Positions 1 to 8,700 are shown, counted from the stretch's first letter. The stretch is 24,172 nt of DNA from Betaproteobacteria bacterium UBA931 (GCA_002293615.1 DBDN01000059.1:146-24317); one strand, 5' to 3'. Made by a program: numbers and translations. The notes: generated from the letters alone by a model not told the origin.

Positions 1-2358
1 ATTTTTATTGCGGGCGGCGTTTTCCCGCAAACTATCGACGTAATCGCCACCCGCGCCAAGCCGTTGGGGATCGATGTGGTATGCGGCAGCATTGATGAGG
101 CTAAAAAGAGCAACAGTTTTGCCGTGCTGGTGCAATACCCCGACGCCGATGGCGCAGTGCATGATTTTACGGCGCTCGCGGAGGCGGTGCACGCGCGGGG
201 CGGCAAGATGATCGTGGCGACGGATTTACTGGCGTTGACGATGATCGAAGCACCCGGCGTTTGGGGCGCCGACATCGTGGTCGGCAATACGCAACGCTTT
301 GGCGTGCCGATGGGATTCGGCGGCCCGCATGCAGGGTTTTTGGCCACACGCGATGTGTTCAAACGGATGATGCCCGGGCGATTGGTCGGCGCATCTGTTG
401 ACGCAGCGGGAAAACCGGCATATCGGTTGGCGTTGCAAACGCGCGAGCAGCATATCCGCCGCGAGAAAGCCACGTCGAATATCTGTACGGCGCAGGTCTT
501 GCTGGCGGTGCTTTCCGCGCTTTATGCAGCGTATCATGGGCCTGCCGGACTGTTGGCGATTGCCGAGCGCGTTCATCGTTATACGGCGGCGTTGAGGGCG
601 GCGTTGCAAAAGCTCGACGCAACCATTCTCAACGCGACATTTTTCGATACGCTCATCATCACGCCGAGCGGCGGCGAGCTTTCCGATTTGCACCAGCAGG
701 CGCGGCAGCGGGGCATGAATTTTCGCGAGATTGATTCGAGTGTACTGGGGTTATCGTTGGACGAAACCACGACGGTCGAGGATCTCGAAAACGTAATCAC
801 GGCGTTTTGTTATGCGTTGCCGCAGGAAAAACAGCAAGCAGCCAAGGAAGAATTACACCGGATGCTGGCGCAGAAACCGGAAGGCATTCCGGCGGCGCTC
901 AAACGGCAAACATCTTATCTGACGCACGAAAAGTTTCATAACCTGCATACCGAAACCAAAATGATGCGTTATTTGCGCCGTCTTGCCGATAAAGACTTGG
1001 CGTTGGACCGCACGATGATCCCGCTCGGTTCGTGCACGATGAAGCTCAATGCCGTTGCCGAAATGATGCCGATTTCCTGGCCGTCGTTTAATGCGCTGCA
1101 TCCTTTCGTGCCGGATGATCAAGCGGCGGGCTACCGTGAAATGATCGACGATTTATCGCAGCGCCTATGCGAAATTACCGGCTACGACGCTTTTTCGTTT
1201 CAGCCCAATTCCGGCGCGCAGGGCGAATACGCGGGGTTAATGGTGATTCGCGCTTACCACGAATCACGCGGCGAACACGAACGAGATATTTGCTTGATTC
1301 CCGAATCGGCGCACGGTACCAATCCGGCGTCGGCGCAGATGGCAGGATTGCATGTGGTGGCCGTCAAGTGCGATGGGGAAGGCAATATTGATATCAATGA
1401 TCTCGAAGCGCGCGCCAAAGAATACACAAAGCGGCTTTCGTGCGTCATGATTACGTATCCGTCAACGCACGGCGTTTTTGAGGAAAAAATTCATGCCGCC
1501 TGCGGCATCGCCCATCGCTACGGCGGACAGGTTTATATCGACGGGGCCAACATGAACGCGTTGGTCGGTCTTGCCGCCCCCGGGTTATTTGGCGGCGATG
1601 TGTCGCATTTGAATTTGCATAAAACGTTTGCGATTCCGCACGGCGGCGGCGGGCCGGGTGTCGGCCCGATCGGCGTGAAAAAGCATTTGGCGGCTTTTCT
1701 GCCGGGGCATTTTTGTCTGGGCCACGGCGCGCGCGCTGTAACCGCCGCGCCTTACGGCAGCGCATCCATTTTGCCGATTTCCTGGATGTATCTGGCAATG
1801 ATGGGCGCGGACGGGTTGCGTCGGGCGAGCGAGGCGGCGATTTTGTCGGCGAATTATATTGCCGGCCGTTTGCAAAAACATTACCCGATCGTATTCACCG
1901 GGCACAACGGGTTTATCGCGCACGAGTGTATTCTTGATATTCGGCCGTTCAAGGAAAGTGCGGGGATAGAAGCCGAAGATGTCGCCAAGCGGCTGATCGA
2001 TTTTGGTTTTCATGCGCCGACAATGAGCTTTCCTGTGCCCGGAACATTGATGGTTGAGCCGACCGAAAGCGAATCCAAAGAAGAGCTTGATCGCTTTATC
2101 GATGCCATGATCGCGATCCGTGAAGAAATTCGCGCGATTGAAGACGGTCGGCTCGACAAAGCGGACAATCCGTTGAAAAACGCGCCGCATACGGCTGAAA
2201 AGGTATGCGTGAACGACTGGACGCATCGGTATTCGCGTGAGCAGGCGGCGTATCCGGTGGCGGCGCTGCGAGAAAACAAATATTGGCCGCCGGTCGCACG
2301 GGTAGACAACGTTTACGGTGATCGTCATTTGGCGATCCGTTTGGATACTCATGAATAA
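1..2358 (+). CDS. gcvP: Glycine dehydrogenase (decarboxylating), P-protein, 5' end outside the window
   Basis: The reading frame is open from base 1 and ends at TAA 2356-2358, leaving 785 residues of a protein that is normally about 950. Roughly the first 170 residues lie upstream of the window. It is the PLP-dependent P-protein of the glycine cleavage system: it decarboxylates glycine and passes the aminomethyl group to the lipoyl arm of GcvH in the cytoplasm. Visible family motifs include NTQRFGVPMGFGGPHAGF in the N-terminal half, the QPNSGAQGEYAGL segment, and NLHKTFAIPHGGGGPG, whose lysine (codon 1621-1623) is the expected Schiff-base residue. The protein is the long single-chain form, not the split GcvPA/GcvPB form. 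The last 8 bases overlap the next gene, so the two are probably co-transcribed. No frameshift or missing core motif was seen. A TTG at 64 is not the start, since homology continues upstream of it. Confidence 0.97.
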   Translation: MFIAGGVFPQTIDVIATRAKPLGIDVVCGSIDEAKKSNSFAVLVQYPDADGAVHDFTALAEAVHARGGKMIVATDLLALTMIEAPGVWGADIVVGNTQRFGVPMGFGGPHAGFLATRDVFKRMMPGRLVGASVDAAGKPAYRLALQTREQHIRREKATSNICTAQVLLAVLSALYAAYHGPAGLLAIAERVHRYTAALRAALQKLDATILNATFFDTLIITPSGGELSDLHQQARQRGMNFREIDSSVLGLSLDETTTVEDLENVITAFCYALPQEKQQAAKEELHRMLAQKPEGIPAALKRQTSYLTHEKFHNLHTETKMMRYLRRLADKDLALDRTMIPLGSCTMKLNAVAEMMPISWPSFNALHPFVPDDQAAGYREMIDDLSQRLCEITGYDAFSFQPNSGAQGEYAGLMVIRAYHESRGEHERDICLIPESAHGTNPASAQMAGLHVVAVKCDGEGNIDINDLEARAKEYTKRLSCVMITYPSTHGVFEEKIHAACGIAHRYGGQVYIDGANMNALVGLAAPGLFGGDVSHLNLHKTFAIPHGGGGPGVGPIGVKKHLAAFLPGHFCLGHGARAVTAAPYGSASILPISWMYLAMMGADGLRRASEAAILSANYIAGRLQKHYPIVFTGHNGFIAHECILDIRPFKESAGIEAEDVAKRLIDFGFHAPTMSFPVPGTLMVEPTESESKEELDRFIDAMIAIREEIRAIEDGRLDKADNPLKNAPHTAEKVCVNDWTHRYSREQAAYPVAALRENKYWPPVARVDNVYGDRHLAIRLDTHE

Positions 2359-3043
2359 AAAGATAATCAAAAGCATCATTGTCGCAATGATCGGTTTCGG
2401 GGCATGGCACGCGCAGGCCGCGATAACCACGGAGGGAATGATGGCTATTTGCGCGCAGGCCGACGATACGCACGACTGCGCGCGACGGATTGAGACGGAA
2501 CAATTAAAAAACATGCCGGCCGGTTTGGCGCGCCGCGGCGAGGGCGGTGAGCGCGGAACGTTAACGCTGTCGTTATCGCAAGGGTTATTCAACGATTCGG
2601 CGCAGGAAGTCCGGCTGATCGACAAAGACGGGAAAGCGTATACTGTATGGGACTACTGGCCGACACCGGACGCTTTTTTGCTGCTGGTGCTGGAAGAAGA
2701 GGACAACCATTATTTGTGGTTGTCGCGCTTTGACGGGAAAACCGTGCGCTTGCCTGCGGAGCCGGTATTTGCTTTGGGCAACAAGCGTTTTGCCACGGCG
2801 GATTTTTGTGAAAAAGGATGCCGTAATGAAGTGGCTGTTTGGCAGATTCGCCAGGGCATTCCGGTGAAAACACGGGTATGGCAACCGAAAGAAGCATGGG
2901 AAGACGCCGAAGCAAGCTGGGTATCGCCCGAGCAATTGCGCTTGGCGTATCGCGTTTCCGGCAGTGAGGAATATCGGGAAATGATTGTCGCGCCGGATAA
3001 GTCATATAAAAATAAAAGAACCCTTTTGGAAAAACTTTTTTAA
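2351..3043 (+). CDS. Secreted protein of unknown function with four cysteines
   Basis: This 230-residue protein is not one I recognise. The chosen start (ATG 2351, MNKKIIKSII) gives a classical Sec signal peptide: KK at the N terminus, a hydrophobic stretch to about residue 18, and an AQA cleavage motif ending near residue 23, so the mature protein should be periplasmic. An in-frame upstream start at 2318 would bury the signal peptide inside an extension and is less likely. The mature part has exactly four cysteines (C34, C43, C153, C157), arranged as two near pairs that could form disulfides. The middle is rich in beta-type sequence (LTLSLSQGLF, VRLIDKDGKAYTVWDYW). The gene overlaps gcvP by 8 nt and is followed after 6 nt by trmB, so it is probably in the same transcript, though neither neighbour explains a periplasmic role. 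Coding is well supported; function is unknown. Confidence 0.85.
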   Translation: MNKKIIKSIIVAMIGFGAWHAQAAITTEGMMAICAQADDTHDCARRIETEQLKNMPAGLARRGEGGERGTLTLSLSQGLFNDSAQEVRLIDKDGKAYTVWDYWPTPDAFLLLVLEEEDNHYLWLSRFDGKTVRLPAEPVFALGNKRFATADFCEKGCRNEVAVWQIRQGIPVKTRVWQPKEAWEDAEASWVSPEQLRLAYRVSGSEEYREMIVAPDKSYKNKRTLLEKLF

Positions 3044-3049
3044 CGCGAT

Positions 3050-3754
3050 ATGGGTCGTTTGTTGTCGGAAGCAGTGCCGTATTCGAATCGTCCGATCCGC
3101 AGTTTTGTATTACGGCAGGGGCGGTTGACGCCGGCGCAGCAACGCGCGATCGTGGCTATGGGCACACGGTTTTGCTTGCCGTTTGACAAATGTCCGCCCG
3201 ACTACGACGCGGTTTTTGGCAGAAAGGCGCTGCTGATTCTGGAAATCGGTTTCGGCATGGGGGAGACAACCGCGCAAATCGCGCAAGCATGCCCTGAGCA
3301 CAATTTTTTGGCGATTGAGGTGCACAGCCCAGGTGTCGGCAGCCTATTACAAAAAATCGAAAAAAACGGATTGACTAATCTTCGCCTGATTCAGCACGAC
3401 GCGGTGGAGGTGGTTGACGCGATGATCGCTCCGGAGTCGCTTGCCGGGGTTCATGTATTTTTTCCCGACCCATGGCCGAAGAAAAAACACCATAAACGGC
3501 GTTTGTTGCAAGAAGCGTTCGTCCATACGCTGGCTGAGCGTTTGATACCTGGCGGTTATGTGCATGTTGCCACCGACTGGGCGGAGTACGCTGAAGAAAC
3601 CTTGTCTGTATTGATGCGGGAGCCATTGCTGCGCAATACCGCCGAACGCTTTGCGCCTCGTCCGGCGACGCGCCCACAGACGAAGTTTGAAGCGCGCGGG
3701 TTGAAGCTTGGTCATGAGGTTTTTGACCTGATTTTTCGCAAAGTATCCCGATAA
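3050..3754 (+). CDS. trmB: tRNA (guanine(46)-N7)-methyltransferase
   Basis: This 234-residue class I SAM-dependent methyltransferase forms m7G at position 46 in the variable loop of tRNAs. The SAM-binding motif LEIGFGMG lies at about residues 64-71, and the acidic end of the next strand is in AIEVHSPGVG. The family signature FPDPWPKKKHHKRRL follows, and the C-terminal TKFEARGLKLGHEVFDL matches the conserved end of TrmB. Length is normal for the family. The ATG at 3050 is 6 nt after the stop of the secreted protein, which suggests one transcript with it and gcvP. The stop faces the convergent polyamine operon across 48 bp, in which I see no convincing intrinsic terminator. Confidence 0.96.
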   Translation: MGRLLSEAVPYSNRPIRSFVLRQGRLTPAQQRAIVAMGTRFCLPFDKCPPDYDAVFGRKALLILEIGFGMGETTAQIAQACPEHNFLAIEVHSPGVGSLLQKIEKNGLTNLRLIQHDAVEVVDAMIAPESLAGVHVFFPDPWPKKKHHKRRLLQEAFVHTLAERLIPGGYVHVATDWAEYAEETLSVLMREPLLRNTAERFAPRPATRPQTKFEARGLKLGHEVFDLIFRKVSR

Positions 3755-3802
3755 AGGCAAAACGCTCTTCGGGAAAAAACCGGCGCAGAAGAAAGCGAAG
3801 AA

Positions 3803-4951
3803 TTATTTCACTTTAATCTCGGTCCACAACCGATTCATCAGCCGGCGTTCTTTGCGCGGGAAATCTTTGAGCATTTCCAGTCGGGCGAAAATTTCGGCAT
3901 CGGGGAACACCGCCTTATTGTTGCGCACTTCGGGGATGATGTATTCCATCGACAGCATATTGACGCTGCCCGAGCCGGTCAGGTTGGAAAATTCGGCGGT
4001 ACTGTGTTTGTCGACAAGAAAGTCGATAAGCTGATAAGCAAGATCAAGGTGCGGCGCGCTTTTGTGGATGACCATGTTGTCGAGCGCCAATACCGCGCCC
4101 TCTTTGGGCAACGCCGAGGCAATGGTAAACGGACGGCCGGCGGCAACGGCGTCTTGTGCCGCCTGAAACATATCGCTGGAGTAACCGTGCGCGACCCAGA
4201 TATTGCCGATGGTCAGCTCCTTGATGTACGACGACGCGTTAAACGCCGCCCAATAAGGTTTGGCGCGTAAAATGAGGTCGCGCGCTTCGCGCATATGCTC
4301 TTCATCGGTATCGTTGACCGAATAACCGAGATAACGAAATGCCGCCGCAAACAATTCGCGCTGGCTGTCCATGACGGTGATTTTACCTTGCAGTTTTTCC
4401 AGATATGCCGGCTCAAAGATTAACGCCCAGGTGTCAGTGGGCAAACCCAGTTCGGCAATTTTCTCGGCGTTATAACCAATCAGCGTGATCGAATAGCCGT
4501 AAGGCACGGAATACTCATTGCCGGGGTCGAACCATTGGTTGAGAAATTCCGGCTTGACTTGATCGAGATTTTTCAGGCGCGATTTGTCGAGCGGCCGCAA
4601 CATTTTTTGTGCGACCAATGTTTCGACGACATTGCCGGTCGGCACCATGACATCATAACCGGTAGCGCCCGCGGCAAGTTTGGCAAGCATTTCTTCGTGG
4701 TCGGAAAAATAATCTTCGAGAACACGGCAACGACAGGCTTTTTCGAAGCGAAGGATGGTTTCTTCGGCGACGTAATTGTTCCAGTTATAAAAACGCACAA
4801 ACTGCCCGGAAGGCGGCGGTGTCGCTTCGGAAGGGGCATGCTCATTAATCGCCGCGGTCGGCGTGCCGCCATCGCAACCGGCAAGCAGCAACAGCAGGAA
4901 AAGAACAGCAGAAGAAAAAAGCGGGAGAGAAAAAATGGAATTACGTTTCAT
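3803..4951 (-). CDS. Polyamine ABC transporter substrate-binding lipoprotein (PotD/PotF-like)
   Basis: The protein has 382 residues when started at ATG 4951. It resembles the PotD/PotF family of spermidine/putrescine-binding proteins: FYNWNNYVAEETILRFEK near the mature N terminus, GYDVMVPTG, YSVPYGYSITLIGYN, and VLALDNMVIHKSAPH. Binding proteins capture the polyamine in the periplasm and deliver it to the two permeases encoded upstream. The N terminus is a lipoprotein signal: positive MKRN, a leucine-rich core and the lipobox LAGC with Cys26, followed by Asp27. An upstream in-frame ATG at 4963 exists, but the GGAGAAG sequence it includes sits as a Shine-Dalgarno just upstream of the 4951 ATG, so I prefer 4951. 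The gene overlaps the preceding permease by 11 nt and is last in the operon. Exact substrate (putrescine, spermidine or a related amine) cannot be told from sequence alone. Confidence 0.93.
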   Translation of the reverse strand: MKRNSIFSLPLFSSAVLFLLLLLAGCDGGTPTAAINEHAPSEATPPPSGQFVRFYNWNNYVAEETILRFEKACRCRVLEDYFSDHEEMLAKLAAGATGYDVMVPTGNVVETLVAQKMLRPLDKSRLKNLDQVKPEFLNQWFDPGNEYSVPYGYSITLIGYNAEKIAELGLPTDTWALIFEPAYLEKLQGKITVMDSQRELFAAAFRYLGYSVNDTDEEHMREARDLILRAKPYWAAFNASSYIKELTIGNIWVAHGYSSDMFQAAQDAVAAGRPFTIASALPKEGAVLALDNMVIHKSAPHLDLAYQLIDFLVDKHSTAEFSNLTGSGSVNMLSMEYIIPEVRNNKAVFPDAEIFARLEMLKDFPRKERRLMNRLWTEIKVK

Positions 4952-5744
4952 ATTCTTCTCCATGATGGCGCTGGTTTTCTATGAAGCCCGGCGCAATACG
5001 GCTGGCGATAACGATGAGCGCCAACGTCAGCAACATCATCAACGAAGACAACGCATTGACCTCCGGCGTCACCGCGATCTTAATCATTGTGTAAATGGTC
5101 AGCGGCAAAGTCGGCACGCCGGCGCCTGCGGTAAAGAAGGTGATGACAAAATCGTCAATGGATAAAGTAAACGACATCAACGCGCCGGCAATTACCGCGG
5201 GCATGATCAGCGGCAATGTGATTAATCGGAACGATTGCCATGGCGTCGCGCCCAAATCGCGCGCCGCTTCAAAAATCGATTCGTCCATGCCGGTCAAACG
5301 GGCGCGTACGATGATCGCGACAAAACCGATGCAAAACGTCGTATGCGCGATAATGACGGTCAATAACGATAACGCTTCTTCGCCAAAGACCGTGATAAAG
5401 AAAATCAGCAAGCTGACGCCCAACAGGATTTCCGGCATCGCCAACGGCGTTAACGTCATGAAAGGCAGAAAGCGCGGGCGGTAACGGTGCATGGCGATTC
5501 CGGCCATCGTGCCCAACACCGTCGCCAGCAATGCCGCGACGGTAGCGATGATCAGTGAATTGACTGCGGCGGCAATCATCATTTGATCGTTGACGAGTAC
5601 GCGATACCAATCAAAAGTAAAGCCGACCCATTCCGCGTTGAGTTTGGAGTCGTTAAACGAAAAGATGACGACGACCAAAAGTGGGATATACAAAAACGCA
5701 TAAACGGCAAGCGACGAAATCCAGAGCAACGGTGATCTACGCAT
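4941..5744 (-). CDS. Polyamine ABC transporter permease (PotC/PotI-like)
   Basis: This 267-residue inner-membrane permease is one half of the polyamine importer channel. Hydrophobic segments begin at the N terminus (LLWISSLAVYAFLYIPLLVVVIFSF) and recur to the C terminus, in the usual six-helix arrangement. The EAA loop that contacts the ATPase is clear: EAARDLGATPWQSFRLITLP followed by IMPAVIAG. The segment FTLSIDDFVITFF is typical of the PotC/PotI branch. It overlaps the upstream permease by 8 nt and the downstream binding-protein gene by 11 nt, so translation is probably coupled across the operon. Confidence 0.95.
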   Translation of the reverse strand: MRRSPLLWISSLAVYAFLYIPLLVVVIFSFNDSKLNAEWVGFTFDWYRVLVNDQMMIAAAVNSLIIATVAALLATVLGTMAGIAMHRYRPRFLPFMTLTPLAMPEILLGVSLLIFFITVFGEEALSLLTVIIAHTTFCIGFVAIIVRARLTGMDESIFEAARDLGATPWQSFRLITLPLIMPAVIAGALMSFTLSIDDFVITFFTAGAGVPTLPLTIYTMIKIAVTPEVNALSSLMMLLTLALIVIASRIAPGFIENQRHHGEEYET

Positions 5745-6594
5745 GGCGCGTTCCTCGTCTGGTCAGCACAGTCATAAAGCCGGCAATGGCGAGTACGCAC
5801 AGCGTCAAAATCATCGACAGCATCGCGCCAAACGGCCAATCGCGCGTGCCGAGGAATGATTCCTTGATCATGTTGCCGACCAGCCAATCGTCTTTACCGC
5901 CGAGAATTTCAGGGATTGCAAACATGCCCAACACAGGAATAAAAACCAGCGCCGCGCCGGAAAAAATACCGGGCAACGACATTGGGAACGTAATTTTCCA
6001 AAAGCGGTGCCAGGCGTTGGCGCCGAGATCCTGCGCGGCATCGAGCAAAACCGGATCGTGTTTTTCCAGATTGGTATAAAGCGGCAGGATCATGAACGGC
6101 AGATGCACATACACCATGCCGATAATCACCGCAAAACGCGAGAACAATAAGTCAAACGGACCGAGAATAATCATCCACGCATAAACGCGTACAAGAAAAT
6201 TGCTGGCAAACGGCAAGACGCACAACAGCACCATTAAATCGCGAGACTTTTTCGGGCTGCGGGCAATGAGTAACGCCACCGGATAAGCCATCACGAGACA
6301 GATCAAGGTGGTCAGCGCGGCGACGCCAAAACTTTTGAGAAAGATTTGCGCATAAATAAAATCGCCGAAAAAATAGCCGTAGTTTTCCAGCGTTAGGCCG
6401 GTTTCTTCCTCGCCGGGTACGGGAAAAAATGACGCCAACCCGCCAAACTCGCCAGGGTAGCGAAAACTCGCCACGACCATGATCAGCGAGGGAATCAGAA
6501 AGAACAACAACAAAAACAAAAACGGCGGAGTTGTAACCAGCGTTTTGGATAGCCGTTCGCCACGGATGCGGGATTCGATATACGTTATTGCCAT
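5737..6594 (-). CDS. Polyamine ABC transporter permease (PotB/PotH-like)
   Basis: This 285-residue inner-membrane permease partners the downstream PotC/PotI-like protein. The first helix is LVTTPPFLFLLLFFLIPSLI, then comes a periplasmic loop with a tract of acidic residues (GEEETGLTLENYGYFF), then five further hydrophobic segments. The EAA loop reads DAAQDLGANAWHRFWKITFP, and GGKDDWLVGNMI near the C terminus is characteristic of PotB/PotH. ATG 6594 lies 15 nt after the ATPase stop. The gene is the second in the operon and overlaps the third by 8 nt. Confidence 0.95.
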   Translation of the reverse strand: MAITYIESRIRGERLSKTLVTTPPFLFLLLFFLIPSLIMVVASFRYPGEFGGLASFFPVPGEEETGLTLENYGYFFGDFIYAQIFLKSFGVAALTTLICLVMAYPVALLIARSPKKSRDLMVLLCVLPFASNFLVRVYAWMIILGPFDLLFSRFAVIIGMVYVHLPFMILPLYTNLEKHDPVLLDAAQDLGANAWHRFWKITFPMSLPGIFSGAALVFIPVLGMFAIPEILGGKDDWLVGNMIKESFLGTRDWPFGAMLSMILTLCVLAIAGFMTVLTRRGTRHA

Positions 6595-6609
6595 GATCGC
6601 GCCGTTTGT

Positions 6610-7698
6610 TTAAGTGTCTAGGAAAGCGCCTGCCTCGGCTTTCCATGAGACACGCACCGGATCACCCAGCTCAAAAAATTTGGCGCGACCAGGCGCGGAG
6701 TTCGGCAGCAACGCCTCCAAGCGCTCGCCGTCCGGCAAATCGACAATATAAGTTGTGACATCGCCGGTATAAAGAAAGTCGTTGACGGTACCGACAAACT
6801 GGTTGGGATCGGGCGAAGGCTCATCGGCGGCGCGGATGCTGACTTGTTCCGGACGGATAATGAACGCGCCGCTCATGCCGATCTGTACTTCCTGGTTTTT
6901 GTGCCGCGGCGCTTTGATCGGGCCGAGTTTGCCCAGCGCCAACGTCAGCGTATCGTCGAGCGCTTCAACGGTGGCGTCGTGCATGTTGACGTTGCCGATA
7001 AAGTCGGCGACAAACCGGTTTTTCGGCGAACCGTAAATGCGATCCGGTTCATCGAGTTGCTCGATGCGTCCGTGGTTCATTACGGCAATGCGGTGCGACA
7101 GCGCCAACGCTTCCTCTTGGGCGTGCGTCACGAAAACAAAGGTGACGCCGATATCGCGTTGTAGCGCAATCAGTTCAATCTGCATTTGTTCGCGTAATTT
7201 GGCGTCCAACGCGCCGAGCGGCTCATCAAGCAAAAGCAGGCGGGGGCGGTTGACCAGCCCGCGCGCCAACGCAACGCGTTGCTTTTGCCCGCCGGAAAGT
7301 TCGTGCGGATAACGTTTGGCGCGGTCACGCAACGCGACAAGATCAAGTGTTTCCCGGATTTTTTTGCGGATTTCCTCTTCGGGTTGGCGTGCCATCCTAA
7401 GTGGGAACGCGATATTTTGCTCGACCGTCATGTGGGGGAAAAGCGCGTAACTTTGAAAGACGGTATGAATCGGGCGCTTTTCCGGCGGCGTGTCTTTAAG
7501 ATCAATGCCATCAAGAAGGATAGACCCGGAATCAGGTTGATCGAAACCGGCAATCATCCGCAACAAGGTGGTTTTGCCGCAGCCCGATGGGCCCAGCAAT
7601 GTGAAAAATTCGCCGGTGGTTACGGAGAAATCAACGTGGTTGACGGCGGTAAAATCATCAAAGCGGCGCGAGACACCTTTGACCTCCAACAATGCCAT
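6610..7698 (-). CDS. Polyamine ABC transporter ATP-binding protein (PotA/PotG-like)
   Basis: This 362-residue ATPase powers polyamine import from the cytoplasmic face. With the start at ATG 7698 (MALLEVKG), Walker A GPSGCGKTT lies at residues 36-44, the Q-loop at VFQSYALFPH, the ABC signature LSGGQKQRVALARG from 134, Walker B LLLLDEP at about 154-160, and the switch histidine in VFVTHAQEEAL. The C-terminal third carries the TOBE-type regulatory domain usual in this family. An in-frame ATG at 7707 would place its codon directly against the GAGGAGG Shine-Dalgarno, whereas 7698 has a spacing of 9, so 7698 is preferred. It is the first gene of the four-gene operon; a possible promoter lies about 50 bp upstream. 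Confidence 0.95.
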   Translation of the reverse strand: MALLEVKGVSRRFDDFTAVNHVDFSVTTGEFFTLLGPSGCGKTTLLRMIAGFDQPDSGSILLDGIDLKDTPPEKRPIHTVFQSYALFPHMTVEQNIAFPLRMARQPEEEIRKKIRETLDLVALRDRAKRYPHELSGGQKQRVALARGLVNRPRLLLLDEPLGALDAKLREQMQIELIALQRDIGVTFVFVTHAQEEALALSHRIAVMNHGRIEQLDEPDRIYGSPKNRFVADFIGNVNMHDATVEALDDTLTLALGKLGPIKAPRHKNQEVQIGMSGAFIIRPEQVSIRAADEPSPDPNQFVGTVNDFLYTGDVTTYIVDLPDGERLEALLPNSAPGRAKFFELGDPVRVSWKAEAGAFLDT

Positions 7699-7748
7699 GT
7701 GCGTCATCCTCCTCGTTCGTTGAATTACACATGATCCGAAACGAGCCG

Positions 7749-7754
7749 ATTGTA
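7749..7754 (-). promoter_or_regulatory. Candidate -10 element of the polyamine transporter operon
   Basis: Read on the minus strand this is TACAAT, five of six matches to the sigma-70 -10 consensus, about 50 bp ahead of the first operon gene. No good -35 lies at the right distance (CTGCTT with an 18-bp spacer is poor), so an activator or another promoter may be involved. Confidence 0.3.
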
Positions 7755-7942
7755 CGGTAAAACAATTCGTAAAAGCAGTGTTTTTTTGCCGTATTTGGTT
7801 TTTTCTTGTCTTATAAGAAAGTAATGGCTGGCGTTCTTTGGCGGGATTCGTTACTATTTGTTTTCAGTATAAAAACGGATTTGACATTGGTTGCTCGTTA
7901 ATCGGTAAAAAACAATATCGGAAACGGGCCAAAACAACAGGT

Positions 7943-8680
7943 ATGAATACATCGGACGCGCCGAAAAAAAAGTCATTTTTGCTTGATGAATTGCGCAAGC
8001 AGGCAGAGGGCAAAGCGCCATCGACGCAATCGCCGTTACCCAGCGAAAGCCAGATTCGCGCCAGTATCGACGAACTGCTGTGGCAGATTCACGGCTGGCT
8101 CGAAGAAGTGGCGCGTCATCTCGACAAGTTGTGTCCGCCGGTTGCGCATGAGTTTCGCTTTATCAACTTGCTGACTTTTCGCGGGTTAACGCTGGAAAGT
8201 CCGTTCGTTTCATATCGCCGCACTCGTTTTGAAGAGCAGGATTTGCTCGAGCAAGTCGAGTTTTTCTATCGCCTGCGCGGGCCGAGCGATCAGATTATCC
8301 GGGTGCAGGCGTCGACTGCGGATGAAACGGAAACACGGATGCGCGTGGCCGGACTTTCTTTTGAAACCAGCCCGCAAACCAACGAATGGCGCAAAGTACA
8401 CGCGGTGCAATTCAATGTGCGTCCGGAGATCAAAACAGACATCCGTTTTGAGCCGGATTACATCAAGCACCAGATCGGCGTGCGTCTCGCGAACGTTGAT
8501 CGCCTGGAGTCGATGTACATGGTGTTTTCGCCGGCACAACTTGGCGAGGAGGCGCTTGAGGATTTGGTGCGCCTGATTCTTGGCGAAAAGAGTACTTTCC
8601 TGAAACGCGCGCCGTGGCAGATGCATTGGCGTCCGACGCGCCCGACGTTGCAAAAGAAATCGTTCCGTTATTACGGCTGA
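7943..8680 (+). CDS. Hypothetical protein upstream of rsmA
   Basis: This 245-residue protein is not one I can assign. The start at ATG 7943 (MNTSDAPKKKSFLLDELRKQ) gives a charged, soluble-looking N terminus; an in-frame start at 7838 would add 35 residues of non-conserved-looking sequence. There is no signal peptide and no membrane segment. After a low-complexity linker (about residues 20-35) comes an amphipathic helical part (IDELLWQIHGWLEEVARHLDKL), then a dense, aromatic and arginine-rich core (FRFINLLTFRGLTLESPFVSY, FEEQDLLEQVEFFYRLRG) that looks like a folded domain with a mixed beta/alpha pattern. The C terminus is rich in basic residues and ends RYYG. It is followed after 20 nt by rsmA and is divergent from the polyamine operon. 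Coding is supported by length, direction and spacing; no catalytic motif is evident. Confidence 0.8.
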   Translation: MNTSDAPKKKSFLLDELRKQAEGKAPSTQSPLPSESQIRASIDELLWQIHGWLEEVARHLDKLCPPVAHEFRFINLLTFRGLTLESPFVSYRRTRFEEQDLLEQVEFFYRLRGPSDQIIRVQASTADETETRMRVAGLSFETSPQTNEWRKVHAVQFNVRPEIKTDIRFEPDYIKHQIGVRLANVDRLESMYMVFSPAQLGEEALEDLVRLILGEKSTFLKRAPWQMHWRPTRPTLQKKSFRYYG

Positions 8681-8700
8681 CTTTTCTTGAGTGCGCTGCC

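Noticed and set aside
1585..2625. Long open frame of 346 codons on the minus strand
   Set aside because: It lies opposite gcvP and the secreted-protein gene, has basic low-complexity sequence and no recognisable motif. It is a shadow of the real genes.
3740..3785. TCCCGA/TCGGGA repeat around the trmB stop as a terminator
   Set aside because: The loop is about 17 bases and no T-tract follows on the relevant strand.
7810..7817. Palindrome CTTATAAG, giving a TATAAG -10-like hexamer on both strands
   Set aside because: Neither strand has a -35 at a suitable distance, so a second bidirectional promoter is not supported.
7881..7909. Perfect TTGACA (-35 consensus) upstream of the hypothetical gene
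   Set aside because: The hexamer at 17 bp is GGTAAA, only three of six and lacking the key bases, so I did not call a promoter.
8614..8700. GTG at 8614 as the rsmA start
   Set aside because: It would lie deep inside the previous gene and add 29 residues not seen in RsmA proteins. TTG 8701 gives the family N terminus.
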